The translations under genes were made by a program, and so were the position numbers. A DNA stretch of 64,000 nt from Planctomycetota bacterium. Lineage in GTDB: Bacteria; Planctomycetota; J058; J103. The stretch covers positions 124,001 to 188,000 of the forward strand of contig BPJM01000001.1 in the NCBI GenBank assembly GCA_026004615.1. The letters run 5' to 3'. The notes beneath the pieces are model-generated. The model was not told the DNA's origin, did not search any database, and saw only the letters and a program-made list of their open reading frames with translations. How positions within the stretch are numbered: position 1 is the first letter of the stretch; every line of letters starts with the position of its first letter. Shown piece by piece: positions 27,830-36,195 of this stretch.

Positions 27830-29089
27830 CTAGCCCGTCCGCCAGTACAGGTGCGCGCGCACGCCCTCCAGCTCGGGCCGCTCGTAGAACGCGAGCGTGC
27901 CGTCGCGCAGGGCGTGGTCCCACTCCTCGCCCTCGGCCAGGCGGTAGAACTCCACCTCGGCGCCGAACTGGTGCTGGAACGGCGGCCGCTCGATGCGGCG
28001 GATCGGAATGCCCTGCAGGGCGAGCTGATGCACGACCTGCAGCCGCTGCGCGCTGGCGAGCTTGAGTCCGTCGAGCCGCAGCGTCTCGGCGACGCGCGGC
28101 TTCTGGATCAGAAAGTAGATCTCCTTCGCACCGCGCACCTGCGGCGGCAGCTCTTCGATGACGAACATGCCCCCCTTGCGCTGGAAGCTCACATAGGGGC
28201 TCCGCGCCCGGCTGACCTGGACCTGGCGCACGAGCGGCTGCAGCACCTCGTCCAGGCACTGGGCGAGCTGCTCGTGCCGGTAGGGGCGATCGACGTGTTC
28301 GGGCGACACATCCTGGTAGAGGCAGACATCGGTGTAGAACGCCTTCAGCGCCTCGTACAGCTCGTAGGGATGCACGCGCAGCTCGGCACGCAGGTTGGCG
28401 AGCAGGCGGCGGAACCGGTAGATACCGGCCAGGCAGAGCTTGGCGCTGAACAGTCCCTCCCCGCCGAGGAAGCTCGCCGCCACCTCCTGCTGCAGCCGGA
28501 AGTGGAACTGCTCCACCAGCTGGCCCAGCGCCTCGAGCGTGCGCGCGAGAAACGGCGAGCTGCCCACCAGCAACAGCGGCGGCAGGTAGTCCTCCGACAG
28601 CGACCACGTCCCCTCGCTGTCCTTGACGAACTCGGCGAGCTTCATCGTGTACAGCGAGGCATCGACGCTCGGGTCGGGCGACAGCTCCAGCCGCTGCAGC
28701 ACCCGGCCGATCCGCTCGCCTCCTCCGGCGCCGCCGCCCGCGCTCGGCGCGGCCTCCTCCAGCCGCCCGCCGACCAGATGCAGAAAAACCGCCAGCCGCG
28801 TGGCGCCGGCGACGTTCAGGTTGAGGGTGTTGCAGACCGCGTTGCCGGGAACGTCGATGAGCTGCCCCGAGGGCAGCACCGCGGTGAGTGCCCGGATCTG
28901 CAGCGTGCCGTCGGCGAGCAGCGCGTCGTTGTAGCGCAGGGTCGCGATGCCGAACGATGGCAGCCCGAGCAGCCGCAGCCGGGTGCGCAGTTCGGCCAGC
29001 AGCGACTCCTCCTGCGCCACGAAGTGTTCGGGCAGCAGGGTCTGGCCCATCTCCCAGTGCACCCGTGCCAGCGCGTGCTCCGTGCTCAT
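27830..29089 (-). CDS. tssK: T6SS baseplate-membrane adaptor TssK
   Basis: A 419-residue TssK/ImpJ/VasE homologue that links the baseplate to the TssJLM membrane complex. The opening VHWEMGQTLLPEHFVAQEE is the conserved N-terminal shell domain. It is followed by LPSGQLIDVPG, a helical middle, and a C-terminal head domain containing YFLIQKP and EVEFYRL. I start at the ATG at 29089 with GGGGAGAG upstream. It is the first gene of the minus-strand arm and faces tssB across a 261-bp regulatory gap. Confidence 0.93.
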   Translation of the reverse strand: MSTEHALARVHWEMGQTLLPEHFVAQEESLLAELRTRLRLLGLPSFGIATLRYNDALLADGTLQIRALTAVLPSGQLIDVPGNAVCNTLNLNVAGATRLAVFLHLVGGRLEEAAPSAGGGAGGGERIGRVLQRLELSPDPSVDASLYTMKLAEFVKDSEGTWSLSEDYLPPLLLVGSSPFLARTLEALGQLVEQFHFRLQQEVAASFLGGEGLFSAKLCLAGIYRFRRLLANLRAELRVHPYELYEALKAFYTDVCLYQDVSPEHVDRPYRHEQLAQCLDEVLQPLVRQVQVSRARSPYVSFQRKGGMFVIEELPPQVRGAKEIYFLIQKPRVAETLRLDGLKLASAQRLQVVHQLALQGIPIRRIERPPFQHQFGAEVEFYRLAEGEEWDHALRDGTLAFYERPELEGVRAHLYWRTG

Positions 29090-29350
29090 GGCCGCTCTCC
29101 CCGCCCCCGGAGCGGCGAGCATACCCCGCCCCGTGCCGGCACGTCAACACGGCGGCAGGCAACTCTCCACGGAGCACGGCGCCTGTTGAATTTCTGTACA
29201 CTTGACAGCCCCCGCGCGCGGCGAGACCATGAATCTCATTCCTGATCTGTCGGAACGGCGGTACGGGGAGGGCAGCGCCGATCACGGACCGTCGCGAACG
29301 TTGCGTGGTGGCGCCGGAGGAGTCCGGCGCCGGGAGGGAGGGAGAGGACC
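29090..29350. promoter_or_regulatory. divergent T6SS control region
   Basis: A 261-bp gap between tssK (minus) and tssB (plus), the largest within the T6SS block, with an AT-richer core near 29185-29240. On the plus strand a perfect TTGACA (29202-29207) is followed after 17 nt by a weak -10 (GACCAT, 29225-29230). No clear -12/-24 sigma-54 site or confident minus-strand promoter is visible. Both arms probably start here. Confidence 0.55.
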
Positions 29351-29869
29351 ATGGCCATCCAGGATGAGATCCCGAAGTCGCGGCTGACGCTCCGCTACCG
29401 GACCGAGATCAGCGGCGAGCCGGAGACGGTGGAGCTGCCGCTGCGCCTGCTCGTGCTGGCCGACTTCTCGCAGGGCACCTCGCAGGACCGCAAGGTCGAC
29501 CTCGAAGAGCGGCGCGTGCGCAACCTCGACGGCACCAACCTCGACGGTGTCATGAAGGACATGGGGATGTCGGTCGAGTTCGCGGTGAAGAACCGCATCG
29601 ATCCCGACAAGGAAGAGGAGATCAAGGTCAAGCTGCCCATCGACAGCATGAAGGCGCTGTCGCCCGAGGGCTTCGCCCAGCACATCCCCAAGGTCAAGGC
29701 GCTGCTGCTGCTCAAGCAGCTGCTGCAGGAGGTGCAGGCGAACGTGGCCAACTCCAAGGAGTTCCGCCAGCTCCTGAGCGATCTGTATGCGAACGAGGAA
29801 GCCTTTCAGAAGATGCTGGACGAGCTGAAGGGCTTCGAGGGCTTCAAGCTGCCGGGCGCGGGCGCCTGA
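29351..29869 (+). CDS. tssB: T6SS contractile sheath small subunit TssB (VipA)
   Basis: 172 residues. It pairs with TssC to build the contractile sheath around the Hcp tube. The N-terminal MAIQDEIPKSRLTLRYRTEI, then PLRLLVLADFSQGT and DRKVDLEERRVRNLDG, are hallmark TssB segments, and the length is normal. The ATG follows a strong GGAGGGAGGGAGAGG. First gene of the plus-strand arm, with tssC 67 nt downstream. Confidence 0.97.
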   Translation: MAIQDEIPKSRLTLRYRTEISGEPETVELPLRLLVLADFSQGTSQDRKVDLEERRVRNLDGTNLDGVMKDMGMSVEFAVKNRIDPDKEEEIKVKLPIDSMKALSPEGFAQHIPKVKALLLLKQLLQEVQANVANSKEFRQLLSDLYANEEAFQKMLDELKGFEGFKLPGAGA

Positions 29870-29936
29870 GCGGCGAGCGAGCGCCCTTGGGGCGGCGGGC
29901 TGGCAATTCCAAGAGAGCGAGAGGAGTCGGAGCGTC

Positions 29937-31415
29937 ATGGCGGACACGGCGCAGCAGGTCACGGTCAAGCGGTTTTTGTCGAGTCTGCGGCTCAATCCCG
30001 AGCACGCAGCCCCGAAGCCGATGGTGCAGGACAACCTGCAGACGGTCGTCGAGGAGGTGAGCGAGGAGGACCGCCTGCTGTCGGGGCTGGCGGCGGTGCT
30101 CTTCAACATCGACCGCGCCGACGGCAAGTTCAACAAGGGCAAGATCAACGATGTGATCCTGCAGATCGACAAGCTGGTCAACGCCCAGCTGAACGAGGTG
30201 CTGCACCACCCCCGCTTCAAGCAGATGGAGGCGACCTGGCGCAGCCTCAACGACCTGGTGCAGAACACCAAGTTCAAGTCCAACATCATGATCGATCTTC
30301 TGGATGTCAGCAAGGAGGAGCTGTACGAGGACTTCGAGAACAACTCGGTCGACATCAGCGGCTCGGCGCTGTTCCGCAAGATCTACGTCGACGAGTACGA
30401 CCAGTACGGCGGCAAGCCGTACGGGGGCATGATCGGGCTGTTCGAGTTCGAGCACAACCCGCGGGACCTGTTCTGGCTCCGCCAGATGGGGCGGCATGCG
30501 GCCGCCGCGCACGCGCCGTTCATCGCCAGCGTCTCGCCCCGCTTCTTCGGCTGCGAGACGATCGAAGAGGTCGCCAACATCAAGGACCTCGAGGGGATGA
30601 TGAACCAGCCGAAGTACAGCGCCTGGAACGCGCTGCGCGACTCCGAGGAGGCGGCCTACCTCGGGCTCACCATCCCGCGCTACATGTTGCGGCTGCCCTA
30701 CCACCCCGACACCAATCCGGCGGGCAACCTCAACTTCACCGAAGAGCTGGAGCCGGGCAAGAACGACAGCTACCTCTGGGGCAGCTCGGCCATCCTGTTC
30801 GCCCGCAACATGGTGCGCTCGTTCGCCGAGTCGGGCTGGTGCCAGTACATCCGCGGCCCCAAGGGCGGGGGGCTGATCACCGGGTTGCCGGTGCATGCCT
30901 TCAACGTGCGGGGCGAGGAGGAGATCCAGCTCCCGGTGGAGATCGCCATCCCGGACTACCGCGAGCTGGAGTTCGCCAACTGCGGCTTCGTCCCCCTGGT
31001 CTACCGCAAGGGCAGCGGGGATGCCTGCTTCTTCAGCGTGCAGTCGGTCAAGCGGCCCAAGAAGTTCAAGGACCCCAAGGACAGCGAGAACGCGCAGCTC
31101 GCCTGCAACCTCAGCTACACGTTCTCGGTCTCGCGCATCGCGCACTACGTCAAGTGCATCATGCGCGACAACATCGGCAGCACCGCCGATGCGGCGTACA
31201 TCCAGAACCAGCTCAGCCGCTGGGTGGGCCAGTACGTGACCAAGGTCGCCAACCCGGATGACCTGACGCTGCGCTACTACCCGTTCAAGAAGGCCGAGGT
31301 GCACGTCGAGGAGCAGCCCGGCGCGGCCGGCTGGTACAAGTGCCAGATCGCGGTCCTGCCCCACATCCAGTTCGAGGGCATGGATGTGGAGCTGCGGCTG
31401 GAGTCGCGGCTGTAG
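29937..31415 (+). CDS. tssC: T6SS contractile sheath large subunit TssC (VipB)
   Basis: A 492-residue sheath subunit of normal length. The N-terminal linker region is followed by DDVILQIDKLVNAQLNEVLHH-type helices, the FKSNIMIDLLDVSKEEL segment, RLPYHPDTNP, FARNMVRSFAESGWCQYIRG and a C-terminal domain ending FEGMDVELRLESRL, all characteristic of TssC. Codon use and spacing match tssB, and AGAGGAG lies upstream of the ATG. Its N-terminus is expected to be the ClpV recognition site after contraction. Confidence 0.97.
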   Translation: MADTAQQVTVKRFLSSLRLNPEHAAPKPMVQDNLQTVVEEVSEEDRLLSGLAAVLFNIDRADGKFNKGKINDVILQIDKLVNAQLNEVLHHPRFKQMEATWRSLNDLVQNTKFKSNIMIDLLDVSKEELYEDFENNSVDISGSALFRKIYVDEYDQYGGKPYGGMIGLFEFEHNPRDLFWLRQMGRHAAAAHAPFIASVSPRFFGCETIEEVANIKDLEGMMNQPKYSAWNALRDSEEAAYLGLTIPRYMLRLPYHPDTNPAGNLNFTEELEPGKNDSYLWGSSAILFARNMVRSFAESGWCQYIRGPKGGGLITGLPVHAFNVRGEEEIQLPVEIAIPDYRELEFANCGFVPLVYRKGSGDACFFSVQSVKRPKKFKDPKDSENAQLACNLSYTFSVSRIAHYVKCIMRDNIGSTADAAYIQNQLSRWVGQYVTKVANPDDLTLRYYPFKKAEVHVEEQPGAAGWYKCQIAVLPHIQFEGMDVELRLESRL

Positions 31416-31535
31416 TCCGGGGGTGAACGCCGCGAGGTGTGCGGGCGGGCAGCCACCGCCGCTCGCCCGCGCCCCCGCCGGCGGCACGGCGAGCGGAATC
31501 GGGGCTGAGCCAGAACCGGGAGGGGAGACCGAACC

Positions 31536-32105
31536 ATGGCAGCGTTCAACAAGCAGTGCGATGTGACGCAGGGCTACAATCTGCAGCGCGACGCGCAGGT
31601 GCCGGTCGGCTATATCACCAAGCTCAAGATCGGCAACGTGGACCTGGCGGCCGACCAGAAGGTGACCACGCCGGCGGAGGGCCACGCCCAGAAGAAGGTG
31701 GTGGCGGTGCTCAGCGCGCTGGAGTGGGAGGGCGGTCAGGCGCAGCCGATCAACATGACCGGCAACGTCTCCACCGCCAACAAGCAGAAGATCAGCTCGC
31801 TGCTGCACAAGGACCTGGCCAAGACCGAGGTCCGCATCCAGATGGAGGTGTGGGAGTACGATCCGCTGGCCAAGGTCTATTTCAAGTCCTTCCACACCAA
31901 CGACGCCGACCTGATCGCGCTGCTGGCCAAGGAAGGCGAGACGCTCAAGCTCGAGGTCCAGGACACCCCGGCCACCGATGTCGTCTCGCCCCAGAACTAC
32001 GAGTTCACGATCGGGATCATGCCGGTCGAGCAGGAGTTCAATATCCACCTGGCGACCGGCGACCAGATGCCGGTCGTCAAGCTGTGGGGGGTGGCGGTCG
32101 GCTGA
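31536..32105 (+). CDS. hcp: T6SS inner tube protein Hcp (TssD)
   Basis: A 189-residue Hcp-family protein that forms the hexameric inner tube loaded with effectors. The beta-barrel pattern includes the VGYITKLKIGNVDLAADQ segment, EGHAQKKVVAVLSALEWEGG, VRIQMEVWEYDPLAKVYFKS and the C-terminal EQEFNIHLATGDQMPVVKLWGVAVG. It is slightly longer than common Hcps (about 160-172). The ATG follows GGGAGGGGAG. No effector extension is present. The 218 bp between hcp and tssL hold no gene I can support. Confidence 0.93.
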   Translation: MAAFNKQCDVTQGYNLQRDAQVPVGYITKLKIGNVDLAADQKVTTPAEGHAQKKVVAVLSALEWEGGQAQPINMTGNVSTANKQKISSLLHKDLAKTEVRIQMEVWEYDPLAKVYFKSFHTNDADLIALLAKEGETLKLEVQDTPATDVVSPQNYEFTIGIMPVEQEFNIHLATGDQMPVVKLWGVAVG

Positions 32106-32323
32106 GCTCGGCGCGGGCGGACGAGCCGCTGCGCCGCGGTGGCTCCTCCGCCCGCCACGTCGCGGGCGCGGCGGCGCAGGGAGCCGCGGGGGGGGTGGCT
32201 CGCGCCCGCTCGGGCCGGCGCGGCGGCTGACCGGCGGCGCCTGCCGGCGGGAGGCGCCGCCGGCGCGGGCCCGTACGAGCCCTGCCCCGCGCCCCGTCCC
32301 GCGCACTGGGGGAGCGGCACGCG

Positions 32324-33046
32324 ATGAAGGACCCGCTCTGGTCGGCGGTCTACGAGCTGCTGCAGGATTTCGAACGGCTGCTGGACAGCTTCGAGGTCGG
32401 CGGCTTCGGCGGCGCGGCCTCGGGCGCCGTGCCGATGCTCGGCGAGCCGGGGCCGCGCCCCGCCCCGCGCGAGGCCAAGGCCGAGCTCGGGCTGCGCCGG
32501 GCCTTCGTCGACGTCGATCGGCTGGTCACGCTGCGCCACGAGCTGCGGGGCAGGCTCGACCAGCTCAAGACCAGGCTCGCCGAGCGGCTCACCGAGCGGG
32601 AGAGCTATCTGGTGCTGTTTCCGCTCGTGATCTTCATCGACGAGACGGTGCACAAGCGCTTTCTGGCGGGCTCCGACGTCCAGTGGCCGCCGCTGCAGAA
32701 GGAGCTGTTCCAGATCGACAACGGCGGCGAGGCGTTCTACGAGGTGCTCGACGACCTCTTGCGCAAGCCCGATACCTTCCCCTTCGTCTACGAGATCTAC
32801 TATCTCTGCCTCAGCGACGGCTTCCGCGGCCGCTACCACGACAACCCGAGCAAGATCGCCGAGTACAAGTCCCAGCTGGAGAGCAAGATCCCGCGCCCGC
32901 GCCCGGAGGGGCGCGCCGGCGAGGAGCAGGCGGGCCCGCCCCTGGGGCAACGGCGCCTGCCGGTGTGGAACTACGCCGTGGCCGCGGCGCTGGTGCTGGT
33001 GGTGTTCGCCACCCTGCGCCTGCTCGGTACGGCGATGGCGAGCTGA
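32324..33046 (+). CDS. tssL: T6SS membrane subunit TssL (DotU/IcmH family)
   Basis: 240 residues. A helical cytoplasmic domain typical of TssL (PLWSAVYELLQDFERLL, RESYLVLFPLVIFIDETVHK, FPFVYEIYYLCLSDGFRGRY) is followed by a single C-terminal membrane helix (about 217-236, VAAALVLVVFATLRLLG). It forms the inner-membrane part of the trans-envelope complex with TssM and TssJ. There is no C-terminal peptidoglycan-binding OmpA domain, so wall anchoring must come from another protein or be absent. GGGGAGC precedes the ATG. Confidence 0.93.
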   Translation: MKDPLWSAVYELLQDFERLLDSFEVGGFGGAASGAVPMLGEPGPRPAPREAKAELGLRRAFVDVDRLVTLRHELRGRLDQLKTRLAERLTERESYLVLFPLVIFIDETVHKRFLAGSDVQWPPLQKELFQIDNGGEAFYEVLDDLLRKPDTFPFVYEIYYLCLSDGFRGRYHDNPSKIAEYKSQLESKIPRPRPEGRAGEEQAGPPLGQRRLPVWNYAVAAALVLVVFATLRLLGTAMAS

Positions 33047-33054
33047 GCCCGCGC

Positions 33055-33496
33055 ATGGCGCCTGGACTGGAGGAGATCTTCGACCTCGAACGGCTGCGCC
33101 GGCGGTGGTCGGGCAGCGGCGGCACCGCCGCGACCGGCGCCACCGGGCCGCAGGCCGCCGGCGCGGGCCTGCAGCGAGCGGCCGCACCGCCTCCGGTGGA
33201 GGGCCCTGCCGCGCGGGCGGCGCGGCCGCGCGCAGAGCCCCTGGTGCTGCTCGGGCAGCTGCAAGCGGCGCTGGCGGCCGAGGCGGAACCGGGGGCGGTC
33301 CAGGCGGCAGCGCCGCTGTTCGCCCCGCGCCGAGGAGCTGCTGCGCCGCCAGCAGGGCCTGCCCCCGGCACCCGCGGCCGGGGGCGAGCCGGCCGCGGGC
33401 GCGCCTCTGGCGGGGGCCGAGCTGGCGGCGAGCCAGGCCGAGCTCGCCGCGGTCCTGGATGCCCTGGAAGACCTCTTGGAGGCACTGGGATGCTGA
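33055..33496 (+). CDS. small T6SS-locus protein between tssL and tssH, frameshifted
   Basis: From the ATG at 33055, 8 nt after the tssL stop, coding-like sequence begins GLEEIFDLERLRRRWSGS. After the 4-C run at 33323-33326 the good phase shifts by one base and continues AEELLRRQQGLPP to [13 protein letters not shown], ending at a TGA (33494-33496) that overlaps the tssH ATG by 7 nt. Removing one C gives about 146 residues: an amphipathic N-terminal helix, a Pro/Ala linker and a C-terminal leucine-rich helix. As sequenced, the unshifted frame runs on into tssH through Gly/Arg-rich nonsense. Not a recognised core component; possibly an accessory to TssL or ClpV. Confidence 0.6.
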
Positions 33497-36129
33497 TCGA
33501 ACGGTTCACGCTCAAGGCCCAGGACGCGATCGAGCGCGCCGGCCGCCTCGCCGTCAAGGAGGGCCACCAGTACGTCACCCCCGAGCACCTGCTGGTGGCC
33601 CTCATCGAGACCGAGGATGGACCGACCCGCCGGTACCTCGAACTCGCCGAGGTCGACATCCCGGGGTTGACCAAGGCGCTCCGCCGGCGCTTCGCCGAGC
33701 TGCCCAAGGCGGGCCCCGGCACCCAGGAGACCACCATCAACCGCGCGCTCGAGGCGCTGTTCATCCGCGCCGACGAGAACGCCTCGGGGCTCGAGAGCAA
33801 GTACATCGCGATCAACCACCTGCTGCTGGGCGCGCTCGGCGATGACGGCGTCGGTTCGTGCCTGCAGGCGGTCGGGGCGAACCTGCCGGCGCTCGAGCGG
33901 GTGCTGCGCGATGCGGGCACCGGCCGCTACAAGGCGGGCGAGGGCGGGCTGAGCGGGTTCGAGTTCCTCAACCAGTTCACCACGGATCTGACCGCGCTCG
34001 CCCGCGACGGCAAGCTCGACCCCGTCATCGGGCGCGACGCCGAGATCCGCCAGACCATCCAGGTGCTCTCGCGCCGGCTCAAGAACAACCCGCTGGTGAT
34101 CGGCGAGCCCGGAGTGGGCAAGACGGCGATCGTCGAGGGACTGGCCCAGCGGGTCGCTGCCGGCGACGTGCCCGATGACCTGCGCGACCACGCGATCATG
34201 GCGCTCGATCTCGGCCGGCTGCTCGCCGGCGCCAAGTACCGCGGCGAGTTCGAAGAGCGGCTCAAGGGCCTGATCCAGGAGGTGATCGACGCCGGCAACG
34301 TCATCCTGTTCATCGACGAGATCCACATGCTGATCGGCGCCGGCGGCATGGAGGGCGGCATGGACGCCTCCAACCTGCTGAAGCCGGCGCTCTCGCGCGG
34401 CCAGATCCGCTGCATCGGCGCCACCACCCTGGAGGAGTTCCGCAAGCGCATCGAGCGCGACAACGCGCTGACCCGGCGCTTCCAGGTCGTGATGTGCGAG
34501 GAGCCCACCGTGGAGGCCACCATCTCGATCCTGCGCGGTCTCAAGGAGAAATACGAGGTCCACCACGGGGTGCGGATCGCGGATCCGGCGCTCGTCGCCG
34601 CCGCCAAGCTGTCGCGCCGCTATCTGACCGAGCGGTTCCTGCCGGACAAGGCGATCGACCTCGTCGACCAGGCGGCCGCCAACCTCCGCATGGACGTGCA
34701 CACCAAGCCGGAGCAGATCGAGACCATCGACCGCACGATCCTGCAGCTGGAGATCGAGCTGCGGGCCCTGGCCCAGGAGACCGACGCCGAGACGGTGCGC
34801 CGCCGCGAGGAGATCCGCGGCGAGCTGGAGGCGCTCAAGCGCCAGAGCGCCGAGCTGACCGAGATCTGGAAGAAGGAGAAGGCGGCGCTGTTCGAGGCCA
34901 GGCAGGCCAAGGAGGAGCTGGAGGAGGCCCGGCGCGAGCTGGAGCGCAAGCTGCGCGAGGAGGATTTCGCCCGCGTCGCGGAGCTGCAGTACAAGATCAT
35001 CCCCGACCGCGAAAAGGTGCTGGCGGCCTTCGGCGACCTCGATCTGCACGAGCTCCGCTTCCTGCAAGCCGAGGTGGGTCCCGAGCAGATCGCCGAGACG
35101 GTGGCCCGGCTCACCGGCATCCCGGTCTCCAAGATGCTGGAGTCCGAGCGCACCAAGCTGCTCCGCATGGAGGAGGTGCTGCGGGCCCGCGTGGTCGGCC
35201 AGGAGGAGGCGGTGAGCGCGGTCGCCAAGGCGGTCCGCCGCTCGCGCGCGGGGCTGCAGGACCCGGGCCGCCCCATCGCCTCGTTTCTGTTCCTCGGCCC
35301 GACCGGCGTCGGCAAGACGGAGCTGTGCAAGACGCTGGCCGAGTTCATGTTCGATGACGAGGCGGCGCTGCTCCGCTTCGACATGAGCGAGTTCATGGAG
35401 AAGCACACCGTGGCCCGCCTGCTCGGTGCGCCCCCCGGCTACGTCGGCTACGAAGAGGGCGGGCTGCTCACGAACAAGGTGCGCCGCCGCCCCTACAGCG
35501 TCGTGCTCTTCGACGAGGTCGAGAAGGCGCACGGCGACATCTTCCACATCCTGCTCCAGGTGCTGGACGACGGGCGGCTGACCGACAGCCAGGGCCACAC
35601 CGTGGACTTCACGAACACGATCATCATCCTGACCTCCAACCTCGGCGCCTCGGCGATCGAGCACTTCGAGAGCGACGAGCAGTACCAGCAGATGCGCGAG
35701 GCGGTGATGAAGGCTGTGCGCGGCCACTTCCGGCCGGAGTTCCTCAACCGCCTCGACGAGATCATCATCTTCCGCCGGCTGACCGCCGACGCCATGGCTC
35801 CCATCGTCGACATCCAGCTGCGGCGGCTGCAGCGCCTGCTCGCCGAGCGGCGCATCGCGCTGGCGGTGACCGAGGAGGCACGGCGTGCGCTCGCCGAGGA
35901 GGGCTACGATCCGGTCTACGGCGCGCGCCCGCTCAAGCGCGTCATCCAGCGGCGCCTGCAGGACCCGCTGGCCGAAGCCCTGCTCGAACAGCGCATCCTC
36001 GACGGCCAGACGGTGCAGGTGCGGCTCCATGACGGCCAGCTGGTGATCGAGCCCGCGCCCGAGCCGCCGGCCGCCGCCGGAGCGCCGGCGGCGCCGCCGG
36101 TGGAGGCGGGTGCGCCGGCGGGGGACTGA
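33490..36129 (+). CDS. tssH: T6SS sheath-recycling AAA+ ATPase TssH (ClpV)
   Basis: An 879-residue Hsp100 ATPase that disassembles contracted TssBC sheaths. A Clp N-domain starts [17 protein letters not shown]. The first AAA+ domain has Walker [10 protein letters not shown] (about residue 205) and Walker [10 protein letters not shown] coiled-coil M domain spans about 410-520. The second AAA+ domain has GPTGVGKTE (about 603) and [10 protein letters not shown], followed by a C-terminal D2-small domain and a Pro/Ala-rich tail. Sequence alone is close to ClpB, but the location within the T6SS arm makes ClpV the better call. The ATG overlaps the end of the preceding small gene. Confidence 0.92.
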   Translation: MLIERFTLKAQDAIERAGRLAVKEGHQYVTPEHLLVALIETEDGPTRRYLELAEVDIPGLTKALRRRFAELPKAGPGTQETTINRALEALFIRADENASGLESKYIAINHLLLGALGDDGVGSCLQAVGANLPALERVLRDAGTGRYKAGEGGLSGFEFLNQFTTDLTALARDGKLDPVIGRDAEIRQTIQVLSRRLKNNPLVIGEPGVGKTAIVEGLAQRVAAGDVPDDLRDHAIMALDLGRLLAGAKYRGEFEERLKGLIQEVIDAGNVILFIDEIHMLIGAGGMEGGMDASNLLKPALSRGQIRCIGATTLEEFRKRIERDNALTRRFQVVMCEEPTVEATISILRGLKEKYEVHHGVRIADPALVAAAKLSRRYLTERFLPDKAIDLVDQAAANLRMDVHTKPEQIETIDRTILQLEIELRALAQETDAETVRRREEIRGELEALKRQSAELTEIWKKEKAALFEARQAKEELEEARRELERKLREEDFARVAELQYKIIPDREKVLAAFGDLDLHELRFLQAEVGPEQIAETVARLTGIPVSKMLESERTKLLRMEEVLRARVVGQEEAVSAVAKAVRRSRAGLQDPGRPIASFLFLGPTGVGKTELCKTLAEFMFDDEAALLRFDMSEFMEKHTVARLLGAPPGYVGYEEGGLLTNKVRRRPYSVVLFDEVEKAHGDIFHILLQVLDDGRLTDSQGHTVDFTNTIIILTSNLGASAIEHFESDEQYQQMREAVMKAVRGHFRPEFLNRLDEIIIFRRLTADAMAPIVDIQLRRLQRLLAERRIALAVTEEARRALAEEGYDPVYGARPLKRVIQRRLQDPLAEALLEQRILDGQTVQVRLHDGQLVIEPAPEPPAAAGAPAAPPVEAGAPAGD

Positions 36130-36195
36130 GCTGCGAGCGCGCCGGCGTCTGGCCGCCAGGCCGGCGCGGGACACCGCTAGCTGACGAGGACAACG

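Noticed and set aside
31978-33489. Upstream extension of the TssH/ClpV frame
   Set aside because: ClpV homology begins at MLIERF (33490), the extension overlaps hcp and tssL in the wrong frame, and a separate small gene explains the last part.
33490-36129. Housekeeping chaperone ClpB
   Set aside because: Domain order is shared, but the gene lies inside the T6SS arm between tssL and tssM with start-stop overlap, so ClpV is the better reading.
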